NCBI GenBank assembly: GCA_964477485.1
Contig: CAYZEE010000005.1
Span: 1-40,234, forward strand
Direction: 5' to 3'
Length of the DNA stretch: 40,234 bases
DNA from: CAYZEE01 sp964477485
GTDB lineage: Bacteria; Patescibacteriota; Microgenomatia; Levybacterales; UBA12049
The position numbers and the translations under genes were made by a program. Below are positions 32,679-40,174 of the stretch, piece by piece; within the stretch, counting starts at the first letter, position 1, and each line of letters starts with the position of its first letter. The notes under the pieces are model-generated. The model saw nothing but the letters and a program-made list of their open reading frames with translations. It did not search any database and had not been told where the DNA came from.

Positions 32679-33632
32679 TCAAATATTTGTTGAGCCTTTG
32701 TAGATTTTTGGAGTTAACCAATCATCCGGCGGATTTTTCCTTTGTCTTGCAGTTATGTCTCTCTTAACCTGTCTTGTAAAAGGTAAATCCTTCTTGTCAT
32801 CAACCGGATTATTCTCATCAACATCTTTAGGAGAGAAAATTGAAGAGATTTCTTCAAAAGCCGCCGGTTGTCTTCTGGGATTTATTTCTCTTCTTCCTGC
32901 TCCCCTTTTCATAAGAAGGGCGGCCATTTCAAAAGCTTCAGGGCTGGTTTTTGCATCTTGGAAATTATTTGTTCCGCTTTCTATACCAATCATTAAATTT
33001 TGGGCAATATCAATATCCATAGGAAGATCTAAATCGAGTAAGAGTTCTGAAATTGTTTCAGATACCGAAGAACTCGCTAAGGGAATCAAAACTATATCTC
33101 CAAAACCCTGATTGTCACGTTTGTTGTCAATATTTATTACTGTTGTATCTCTAAGCGCATGTGGATCATAAAGCTTATCAAGATCTGACAATCTTGGAGT
33201 CCCTATTACGAAAAGAAGTCCTGGGTACCCGTTGGATCTTCTGAAGATAACATCTCTCTCGCTAAAAGATAGTCCTTGTTCTTCTGCTTTAACTACGATA
33301 TTTAAAAATCCGTCCTCAAGTGTATAAGAAATTTTTTCTATCTCTCCTTCTCTGTAGGGAAAAGAAACTATCATATCTCCTGTTGCATCCTCAAAACTCT
33401 TTTCTACCTTATCTATGCCAACAAGAGAAGAGTGCTCAACGAGTACATCGGAAGGGCAGGCAACTGTTACATTCTTGCCATCTATAATAAGAGAAAGATA
33501 AAGAGCAAGAACTCCTCCCATCTCGTCAATACCCGGATTTTTACCCACAGCAATTCCAATCTTTTGATTTTTAGAAAGACACTCTCTTATTTGTTCAAAT
33601 GATCTTTTATCCATAGCTGTAAATTTATGCAA
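32679..33632 (-). CDS. NrnA-like DHH superfamily protein without catalytic motifs
   Basis: 317 aa. Its position directly after infB and several blocks identify an NrnA/RecJ-type DHH fold: VINIDNKRDNQGFGDI is where DHH proteins have IDHH, and IGIESGTNNFQDAKTSPEAFEMAALLMKRGA matches the NrnA segment with GIxTDTG. The metal ligands are gone: the first motif HxxPDxDxxG reads KNPGIDEMG, and DHH reads DNK. The C-terminal ~70 residues are basic and likely disordered (ends DDWLTPKIYKGSTNI). NrnA normally hydrolyses nanoRNA or pAp; this copy probably does not. The start overlaps the infB stop by 8 nt; an in-frame ATG six codons later is an alternative. Confidence 0.75.
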   Translation of the reverse strand: MHKFTAMDKRSFEQIRECLSKNQKIGIAVGKNPGIDEMGGVLALYLSLIIDGKNVTVACPSDVLVEHSSLVGIDKVEKSFEDATGDMIVSFPYREGEIEKISYTLEDGFLNIVVKAEEQGLSFSERDVIFRRSNGYPGLLFVIGTPRLSDLDKLYDPHALRDTTVINIDNKRDNQGFGDIVLIPLASSSVSETISELLLDLDLPMDIDIAQNLMIGIESGTNNFQDAKTSPEAFEMAALLMKRGAGRREINPRRQPAAFEEISSIFSPKDVDENNPVDDKKDLPFTRQVKRDITARQRKNPPDDWLTPKIYKGSTNI

Positions 33633-35091
33633 AAGATATTACCATATCTCCTATAGTAAAGTCAAGAAAAGGAAAGATTATTGCTCCTGCCTCATTGCCC
33701 TGCTCAGCCTTGGAAACAGAATTTTTTCCCTGCCTAAGAGATGATATCGTGCTTTCTCCAACTATATCATCGTCTCTTGTCAGTCTTATTCTGTCTCCCT
33801 TTGCAATTCTCCCTTCAATAATTTTTATTCCTGCGACTTTGGTTTTTTCAAAAGGAAATGAAGCTATAATTTTCGCACGACCCAAAATCTCTTCCTGCAT
33901 CGACAACTGTTTCCCTTCCAAAACATCTTTTATTTCATCAATCAATTCATAGATTAGTGTGTAATTTTTGACCAATATCTTTTCTGCGTGAATAAGTTTT
34001 TCAACTTCAGGTTTGATTTTTATATTAAATCCCAGAATTATAGCTTTTGTTGATTTTGCAAATATTACATCAGCGGGCGTCACTCCGCCTGTTTTTTGTG
34101 AAATTACATTTATTTCTTTGGGCAACGCATTAACTATTGCCTCCAAAGAACCCAAACTATCGGCGCGGAGAATAACTGATAAAATTGATTCTTCTTTTTG
34201 AAAACCGGCTTCACTTCTCTTTGCTTCGAGAGGCAAGGCAGCGCTTACGCTGGGATGGGCGGTCTTCGCATCTTTTTTTATAACTATACCTCCAACGCCG
34301 GGGACTTTTTCAAACCCCAAAATTTCAACTCCCTCACCTATTGTTACGCTATTCAGCCTTTCTCCTTTATCATTTATGATTGCTTTAACCCGACAATATA
34401 TACCATCTGCAGCTAATTCATCCCTTACCGATAATCTTCCATTTTTTATGACTATAGTTACGAGCGGCCCCATCTTTGGATCTTGCCTTGCCTCAATAAC
34501 AACTGCCTTAAGATCTTGATTCTCTGAAACAGAGCTATTAGGATGCAACTCATGGACAAGAAGAATCAGCTCTAAGAGCTCTTTTATATTCGTATTAGTT
34601 TTTGCCGAAACCTCAACAACCGGCACATCTCCTCCATAGCCCTCGAGCAAAACCTCTTCTTTTAGGAGTTGCTGCTTAACCTTTTCTGGATTCTTCTCTG
34701 GTAGATCTGCCTTTGTCAAGACAACTATAAAAGGTGTTTCTGCTTCTTTTAATAATTTTATGCTTTCTCTTGTTTGCGGCATTACTCCATCAACGCAAGA
34801 CACCACCAAAAGTACCAAGTCTGCCGCCTGAATTCCTCTTCCACGCATTGAAGAAAATAATTCGTGACCGGGAGTATCAATAAAAGTTACTTGTCTTTTA
34901 ACTCCTTCGTTAAGAAATTCTATACTTGACGCTCCTATCTTTTGAGTTATTCCGCCTCTTTCTCTCTGCGCAATGCTGGTTTTGCGAATCGCATCAAGAA
35001 GGGTAGTTTTTCCGTGGTCAACATGACCCAAAACCGCTACAACAGGGGGAGTGTAAATTGAGATTGATGATTTTTTATTTTGCTTATCCAT
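33625..35091 (-). CDS. infB: translation initiation factor IF-2, short form
   Basis: 488 aa against 890 in E. coli. IF-2 is the GTPase that brings initiator tRNA to the 30S subunit. The N-terminal extension is reduced to about 15 residues; the G domain starts almost at once with GHVDHGKT (22-29), then GGITQKIGAS, DTPGHELF and TKADLPEK. Domain II, domain III and the fMet-tRNA-binding C-terminal domain (ISSLRQGKNSVSKAEQGNEAG) are complete. Downstream of nusA as usual, but ylxR/ylxQ are absent between them. Confidence 0.97.
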   Translation of the reverse strand: MDKQNKKSSISIYTPPVVAVLGHVDHGKTTLLDAIRKTSIAQRERGGITQKIGASSIEFLNEGVKRQVTFIDTPGHELFSSMRGRGIQAADLVLLVVSCVDGVMPQTRESIKLLKEAETPFIVVLTKADLPEKNPEKVKQQLLKEEVLLEGYGGDVPVVEVSAKTNTNIKELLELILLVHELHPNSSVSENQDLKAVVIEARQDPKMGPLVTIVIKNGRLSVRDELAADGIYCRVKAIINDKGERLNSVTIGEGVEILGFEKVPGVGGIVIKKDAKTAHPSVSAALPLEAKRSEAGFQKEESILSVILRADSLGSLEAIVNALPKEINVISQKTGGVTPADVIFAKSTKAIILGFNIKIKPEVEKLIHAEKILVKNYTLIYELIDEIKDVLEGKQLSMQEEILGRAKIIASFPFEKTKVAGIKIIEGRIAKGDRIRLTRDDDIVGESTISSLRQGKNSVSKAEQGNEAGAIIFPFLDFTIGDMVISFA

Positions 35092-35236
35092 AAGATATCT
35101 TCAAAATCCGAAATTCTAAAGTCCAAATCCCAAACAAATCCTAAATTTAAAATACCAAATGTTTTAAACATAAATTTTGGATTTTGTTTTTTGATTATTT
35201 GAATTTATTTGTAATTTGACATTTTGGTATCGTAAT
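35092..35236. repeat. A/T-rich infB-nusA spacer with 7-bp periodicity
   Basis: From 35104 to 35145 an AAA triplet recurs every 7 bp (starts 35104, 35111, 35118, 35125, 35132; then 35136 and 35143 in a shifted phase). The rest is A/T-rich without a clear promoter, ribosome-binding site or terminator. Confidence 0.6.
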
Positions 35237-36283
35237 TTATTTTTCATCTTTCGATTTAGCCCTGATTTTCTTTTTTTCGGCAACTTTCTTTTTGGTAATT
35301 TCTATCTTTTCGCTCATCGGAGCTGTTTCAGTAGGAGTCTCACCTTCTATTTCAATCCTATATCCTGTAAGTTTTGAGGCAAGCCGAACATTTTGTCCCT
35401 CCTTGCCAATTGCCAAAGAAAGTTCTTCAGCCGGAACAAAAACATGAGCTGTTTTCTCTTCTTCATTAATTTCTACTCTAACATTTTTGGCAGGAGATAA
35501 TGCTTGGGATATGTAATCTTTTTCGTTTTCTTGCCACTGGATAATGTCAATTTTTTCAAGTCCCCCAAGCTCGGCAATTACAGCCTGAACTCGTACGCCT
35601 TTCTGTCCAACGCAACTTCCTACCGGATCAATACCGCTTGCGGATGAATAAACAGCGATTTTACTGCGGTTTCCCGGTTCTCTTACAATATTTTTTATCT
35701 CAACAGATCCTTGGGCAACTTCGGGAACTTCTCTTCTGAATAATCCTTCCAAAAGGCCATTATTTGTTCTTGATGCTATTAATTCCTCTCCTTTTTGACC
35801 TTCTCTTGTTTCCAAAAGATAAACAGTTAATCTCTGATTGGGATAATATTTTTCATTTTGAATTTGCTCTTGTGTAGGCATAATAGCCTCTGTTTTGCCA
35901 ATATCAATAATTACATTTGGTCCTGCAAATCTTAAAACCATACCATTTATAATGGTCCCCATTCTTGCCTTGTAATCCGAGAGTATTGCTTCCTTTTCTT
36001 TTTCTCTTATTTTCTGAAGAATCACTTGTTTGGCAGTTTGCGCTGCAATCCTGCCAAAGCCCGGAGGAGTTACATCTTTATCTTTATAGAAAATTCTTGC
36101 TTCACCTATATTTTTATCTAGAGTTGCAGAATAATCTTCTACATCTATATCCGGATGGTCTTTTTTGTAGGCAGCCAGGATAGCGTTTTTGACAGTCTCC
36201 AAAACCACAGAAACATCAACGCCACGCTCGTTGGCGACCTGATTTAGCGCTAATGCAAATTCACTTCTCTGTATTGCCGGCAT
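35237..36283 (-). CDS. nusA: transcription termination/antitermination factor NusA
   Basis: 348 aa, without the extra C-terminal repeats found in E. coli. NusA binds RNA polymerase and controls pausing, termination and antitermination. The N-terminal domain (1-100) ends with RIAAQTAKQVILQKIREKE; the S1 domain spans about 105-175; two KH domains follow, with GSCVGQKGVRVQAVIAEL and LAIGKEGQNVRLASKLTGY. The tail is basic (KKKVAEKKKIRAKSKDEK). It heads the nusA-infB operon; its promoter leaves a leader of only about 3 nt. rimP, which often precedes nusA, is absent. Confidence 0.96.
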   Translation of the reverse strand: MPAIQRSEFALALNQVANERGVDVSVVLETVKNAILAAYKKDHPDIDVEDYSATLDKNIGEARIFYKDKDVTPPGFGRIAAQTAKQVILQKIREKEKEAILSDYKARMGTIINGMVLRFAGPNVIIDIGKTEAIMPTQEQIQNEKYYPNQRLTVYLLETREGQKGEELIASRTNNGLLEGLFRREVPEVAQGSVEIKNIVREPGNRSKIAVYSSASGIDPVGSCVGQKGVRVQAVIAELGGLEKIDIIQWQENEKDYISQALSPAKNVRVEINEEEKTAHVFVPAEELSLAIGKEGQNVRLASKLTGYRIEIEGETPTETAPMSEKIEITKKKVAEKKKIRAKSKDEK

Positions 36284-36292
36284 AGTTGAAAC

Positions 36293-36321
36293 AGTATATC
36301 AAATAATAATGTCGTATTCAA
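36293..36321 (-). promoter_or_regulatory. promoter of the nusA-infB operon
   Basis: TTGAAT (36316-36321), 17-nt spacer ending in TGA, TATACT (36293-36298), 9 nt before the ATG at 36283. Confidence 0.6.
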
Positions 36322-36341
36322 TAAAAAGCAGTCTAAGATTT

Positions 36342-36350
36342 TGATATAAT
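36342..36350 (+). promoter_or_regulatory. extended -10 promoter for the CYTH-like gene
   Basis: TGA-TATAAT, 12 nt before the ATG at 36363; divergent from the nusA promoter, with about 45 bp between the -10 boxes. Confidence 0.45.
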
Positions 36351-36362
36351 TGTCGTGTAAAT

Positions 36363-36821
36363 ATGATTTTCTTCGAATATAAAGCTAGATATTCAAAAAA
36401 GGAGGCCTTAGAAAAATTAAAATTGCTCAAATTAAATAAATTATTTATTCAAAATGTTACTGATATTTACTTAATTTCAAAGAATAACAAAACTCAAAAG
36501 ATTTACGAAACAAAAGATGGAATTTTCTTTATAACTGTAGCTCGAAGTTCAAAGGGATTTGCTATGAATCAAGAAAAGATAGATGTAGGTAGGAAGGAAA
36601 AATTGATTCAGAAAAATGGTATTGAAAAGATAATGAAAAAGGAAAGAAAGGTATGGAAACTTAAAAAAGCAGAAATAACATTGGATAAAGTTAGAGGATT
36701 AAAAGGTATTTTTATAGAATTGCAAAGTTTTGACAAAAATTATCTGGATATACTTTTGTCAAAGCTAAAAATAAAGAAATCAGATCTTATAACTATCCCC
36801 TACAATAGGGTATCAAATTAG
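36363..36821 (+). CDS. CYTH-like (triphosphate tunnel) protein, degenerate
   Basis: 152 aa. The C-terminal block RKVWKLKKAEITLDKVRGLKG followed by IFIELQ is the typical CYTH pattern (strand, LDxVxGLG, FIELE), and VTDIYLIS near residue 33 fits the strand after the first helix. CYTH proteins include class IV adenylate cyclase and thiamine triphosphatase and hydrolyse or cyclise triphosphates inside a charged beta-tunnel. The N-terminal ExExK signature is reduced to FFEYK (3-7), so one metal-binding glutamate is missing. Substrate unknown; activity doubtful. Single gene between nusA and vapBC. Confidence 0.6.
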   Translation: MIFFEYKARYSKKEALEKLKLLKLNKLFIQNVTDIYLISKNNKTQKIYETKDGIFFITVARSSKGFAMNQEKIDVGRKEKLIQKNGIEKIMKKERKVWKLKKAEITLDKVRGLKGIFIELQSFDKNYLDILLSKLKIKKSDLITIPYNRVSN

Positions 36822-36870
36822 AATTTATGGTTTGAATAAAAGGATGGAAAATTTGATACCCGACACATTT

Positions 36871-36907
36871 TTGACATATTGACATATTAGCATATGTATA
36901 GTAATAT
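36871..36907 (+). promoter_or_regulatory. vapBC promoter/operator region
   Basis: Two abutting copies of TTGACATA (36871-36878, 36879-36886). The second TTGACA is 17 nt from TAATAT (36902-36907); TATAGT at 36897-36902 is an alternative -10. CATATG at 36891-36896 is palindromic. Overlapping -35 copies and a palindrome suit autoregulation by the antitoxin. Confidence 0.45.
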
Positions 36908-36913
36908 AAAAAT

Positions 36914-37138
36914 ATGCTAATAAGAACTACTTTAAGAATTAAGGAAAATCTAAAAAAAAGTGCGGAGAGAAAAGCTTTGCAAACGGATACCACCCTGCAA
37001 GATATCTTTAATACCGCACTGGAGCAATACTTGGAGCAAGATGCAAAAAAACAAGCAAAAAAAATTGTTTTCAAAACACATGATCTGGGCGTACCCCTTA
37101 ATAACCTGAAACGGGCTGATTACTACTTAAAACCTTAA
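36914..37138 (+). CDS. vapB: ribbon-helix-helix antitoxin (VapB-like)
   Basis: 74 aa. The N-terminal half is a ribbon-helix-helix DNA-binding unit: strand IRTTLRIKE, then two helices (ENLKKSAERKALQ, LQDIFNTALEQYLEQ). The C-terminal tail FKTHDLGVPLNNLKRADYYL is typical of antitoxin peptides that fill the PIN toxin active site. It should neutralise VapC and repress the operon. It ends 7 nt before vapC. The closely placed -10 suggests a very short leader. Confidence 0.82.
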   Translation: MLIRTTLRIKENLKKSAERKALQTDTTLQDIFNTALEQYLEQDAKKQAKKIVFKTHDLGVPLNNLKRADYYLKP

Positions 37139-37145
37139 TAGCTAT

Positions 37146-37562
37146 ATGCTTATTGACTCAAATATTTTAGTTTATTCTATTAACTCTTCTTCTCCAAAAC
37201 ATAAGAAATCGCAGAACTTTTTACAAGAGCATATTGGCATTTTAGAAATAGCTCACCAAAATATTTTTGAAACAATCCGTGTGCTCACTCATCCGAAGTT
37301 TTCAAATCCGATGAAAATTCATGATGCTTTAGAAGCAGTTGAAAATATTCTAAAGGCAAGTACTGTTGTTTCACCTGATTACAGAACGCACCGTATCGCA
37401 CTTGAGCTGATTAAAAAATATAAGCTTATCTCCGATCAAATTTTTGATGCTTACTTAGTCGCTACTGCAATAAGTAGTGGCATTTATGAATTGGCAACAG
37501 ATAATGTAAAGGATATGCAAAGATTTTCAGAAATTACAGTTATTAACCCCTTTGGAAATTAG
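37146..37562 (+). CDS. vapC: PIN-domain toxin ribonuclease (VapC-like)
   Basis: 138 aa covering a complete PIN domain. The acidic residues for Mg binding are D4 (MLIDSNILVY), E42 (FETIRVL), D101 (FDAYLVATA) and D119 (LATDN). VapC toxins cut tRNA or rRNA when the antitoxin is degraded. It follows the RHH antitoxin by 7 nt, the usual antitoxin-first order. Its stop codon falls in a tandem heptamer repeat and overlaps the stop of the converging ClpC-like gene. RNA target unknown. Confidence 0.88.
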   Translation: MLIDSNILVYSINSSSPKHKKSQNFLQEHIGILEIAHQNIFETIRVLTHPKFSNPMKIHDALEAVENILKASTVVSPDYRTHRIALELIKKYKLISDQIFDAYLVATAISSGIYELATDNVKDMQRFSEITVINPFGN

Positions 37563-37581
37563 AAATTAGAAATTAGAAATT
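37555..37581. repeat. tandem heptamer gaaatta at the vapC/clpC-like convergent ends
   Basis: Three full copies and one partial copy of gaaatta. The plus strand reads TAG and the minus strand TAA once per unit, so all six frames are closed. The vapC TAG (37560-37562) and the TAA of the opposite gene (37559-37561) both lie in it, and it encodes the last residues FLISNF of the ClpC-like protein. Confidence 0.8.
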
Positions 37582-40174
37582 GGTTTCCGTCAGTTGAGAC
37601 GGAAATTTTATCTCCTCGTTTTACTTCATCTTTTAAGATTTTTTGTGCAATTAAATCTTCTATATTATCCTGGATATATCGACGTAAGGGACGCGCGCCA
37701 AACTGCTCATCAAAACCTTCTTTAATAATCTTCTCAATTGCCTTATCATCAAAATTAACAGTAATATCCTGTTCCTGCATTTTTTTTGAAAATTCCGATA
37801 ACAAAAGTTGTGTAATTTGGGCAATTTCATTCTGTCCTAAAGGCTTAAAGACAATAATTCCATCAAATCTGTTCAAAAGTTCCGGTTTAAAAATTCCTTT
37901 TGTCTGCAGAAATTCAAGAAGTTTTTCCTGAAATTTTTTATTTACAATCGTGCCCCTGTCTATTTCCTCTCGGATAAACTCTGATGCGGCATTTGATGTA
38001 GCAATAATAATGGTATTGGCAAAAGAAACTGTTCTACCTCTATTGTCGGTTAATCGTCCGTCATCTAAGACCTGCAAAAACAGATTGAGAATGTTAACGT
38101 TTGCTTTCTCAAACTCATCAAGAAGAATCAGGGAAAATGGATTATCGTAAACTTTATCCGTCAATTCTCCTCGGGATTCTTCCTCTCCCGGCATTGAGCC
38201 CAATAATCTCCTTTGCGCATCTTCCTCTGAATATTCGCTCATATCAACTCTTATCATCTTGTCTTCGCCTCCGAAATATAAATGTGCCAGTGTTTTGGCA
38301 GTCTCTGTTTTTCCAACTCCTGTCGGACCAAGAAATAAAAACGATATAGGTTTTTCCAAAGTTGTAATTCCTGTTCTAAGCCGGCGCAAAGCCTCTGAAA
38401 CTTCCGATACAGCCTCATTTTGGTCGACAATATATTTATGCATTTCATTTTCAAGATTGAGAAGCAGTGCTTTTTCCTCCCCTTTCGGCTTGCCTATCGC
38501 AATTTTAGTCTTGTCTTTTACCTTTTCAATTACATCCTGTTCTTCAACATCTTTTTTGCTATTCAGCGAATTACTGTTGGCACAATCTGTAAGAAGGCTG
38601 ACCGCTGCTCCGGGCAAAAAACTTCCGGTGAGATATTTTTGTCCATATTCAACTGAAGCGGCAAGCGCTTTGTATGTAAGATTAACATTGTAAGCTTCTT
38701 CAATATCGGCAGTTTTTTGAAAAAACATTTGAATTGCCAGCTCCTTATCGGGCTCATCAATTCTTACGACTTGGAATACGCTTAAAAAAGTCTCTCGGGA
38801 TTCTACAAATTTTTTATATGCTCCCGGCGTAATTGTGGCAACTATTCGGATAACTCCTCTCTCAAGATATGGAACCAAAACGCCTGAAAGATCAAGCTTG
38901 AATGAGGAAGCGCCCAAAATATTTTCAAAAAATGGGACATAGATAATTATGTTCCCCGAATGGGCAAGTTCTGCAATGACTAAGTCCAGTCTTTCTTCAA
39001 GTTCCCCTTGATTTTCTGAACCTGCCAGAAGAGCATCTACCATCAATTGAAAAAATCTCTGATGATAAAGATTCCCTTTTAAATTGCCTGCAAAACTTTC
39101 AAAAGCAATACTTTTCATAATTTCACTTCTTCCCACTCCTTCTTCGCCTACCATAATAATGCTCTTGTTTTCATACAAAGATTCTACAATTTGCTTTGCC
39201 TCCCTTTCCCTTCCAAAAAGAGTCGTCTTTTTTCGCAAAATCTCTGGTGTCAGATCCAGCATATATTTTTTAGTCTCAATTGTCCAACCTGTTACCATAG
39301 GCTCTCCAATTCCCTCGCCCCAAAAATTTACTCTATAAGGTTTTGGATTTTCTTCATCTGGAAATCGCATGCGAGCAAAATTAAGAATATACATAAGTTC
39401 TTCTTTTTTTAAGTTTTTATTGAATAAAAGTTTCTCTTGGTCTTCAATTAACAAAAGATAGGCTGTCAAAATATCCATTGTTGTAACAAATTTTCCCTTT
39501 GCGTTTTTTGCAACTTCAAAGGCATACTTTCCCAATCCCTCTTTTGGTAAATCAACAAGCGGCACTTCTTCTTGTCTAATATCCGATTTATCAAGAATAA
39601 AACGGGCAGGTTCTTGTCTAAGAAGCGATTTTATTATCGATGAAGTCTTACTGCCTGAAAAAATATTTAAACTTTTGCGCGTAAAGGATCTAAGGATTTC
39701 GCCGTTGTTTTCTGAAATCAAAACTTTCGGCGTTATCCTTGAGATCTTAAAATGCAAGAAAACCTCAAGCATTAAAAAGACAGATAGCAAAGAAGTGGAG
39801 ATACGAAGAGCAATGGATAGAAAAGGGCTATAGGAAAAAAGCAAAATAATTGTTGCTATTGGCCAGAAAATAAATGCAATGAAAAATATTAATTCAACCG
39901 CTAGGAGAACAAAAAATAAAATTATATCAGCCAAAATGACAAAAGTTTTTACAAAAATTCCCATGGCAATAGAAAACCTGACCAATCCTTCTCTATATTC
40001 ATTTTTCCAGGGCTTAAAATATGTTCTTATAAGAAGTGGGAGAGAAAATAACTGAAAAAATGCCCTATTTAAAGAAGCGAAAAAACTTATAAGTCCTTCC
40101 GGCGATTCTATGAACCAGAATTTTAAGAAAGTGAGCATTGATTTTAGTGTAAGAGGTTTTTCCCCAAATTGCAA
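37559..40174 (-). CDS. membrane-anchored ClpC-like double AAA+ protein with a degenerate first ATPase
   Basis: 871 aa. In place of the usual Clp N-domain there is a membrane region (about residues 65-145, two to four helices), then a soluble part with a ClpN-like remnant (about 205-290). The first AAA module (about 310-500) is degenerate: Walker A GEEGVGRS (lysine to arginine) and Walker B without DE (IIIYVPFFENI). The second (about 590-790) is intact: GPTGVGKT, LILLDEFEKA, FKPELLNRFDGIIVF, FGARPLRRYIQ. It probably unfolds or extracts proteins at the membrane. The given TTG start is one option; ATG at 40138 (MLTFLKFWF) is more likely, since neither has a clear ribosome-binding site and the frame is open to the window edge. 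Confidence 0.85.
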   Translation of the reverse strand: MQFGEKPLTLKSMLTFLKFWFIESPEGLISFFASLNRAFFQLFSLPLLIRTYFKPWKNEYREGLVRFSIAMGIFVKTFVILADIILFFVLLAVELIFFIAFIFWPIATIILLFSYSPFLSIALRISTSLLSVFLMLEVFLHFKISRITPKVLISENNGEILRSFTRKSLNIFSGSKTSSIIKSLLRQEPARFILDKSDIRQEEVPLVDLPKEGLGKYAFEVAKNAKGKFVTTMDILTAYLLLIEDQEKLLFNKNLKKEELMYILNFARMRFPDEENPKPYRVNFWGEGIGEPMVTGWTIETKKYMLDLTPEILRKKTTLFGREREAKQIVESLYENKSIIMVGEEGVGRSEIMKSIAFESFAGNLKGNLYHQRFFQLMVDALLAGSENQGELEERLDLVIAELAHSGNIIIYVPFFENILGASSFKLDLSGVLVPYLERGVIRIVATITPGAYKKFVESRETFLSVFQVVRIDEPDKELAIQMFFQKTADIEEAYNVNLTYKALAASVEYGQKYLTGSFLPGAAVSLLTDCANSNSLNSKKDVEEQDVIEKVKDKTKIAIGKPKGEEKALLLNLENEMHKYIVDQNEAVSEVSEALRRLRTGITTLEKPISFLFLGPTGVGKTETAKTLAHLYFGGEDKMIRVDMSEYSEEDAQRRLLGSMPGEEESRGELTDKVYDNPFSLILLDEFEKANVNILNLFLQVLDDGRLTDNRGRTVSFANTIIIATSNAASEFIREEIDRGTIVNKKFQEKLLEFLQTKGIFKPELLNRFDGIIVFKPLGQNEIAQITQLLLSEFSKKMQEQDITVNFDDKAIEKIIKEGFDEQFGARPLRRYIQDNIEDLIAQKILKDEVKRGDKISVSTDGNQFLISNF

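Noticed and set aside
38259..38693. 144-codon open frame opposite the ClpC-like gene
   Set aside because: It lies entirely over the conserved second AAA module and its amino acid make-up is that of a reverse-frame shadow.
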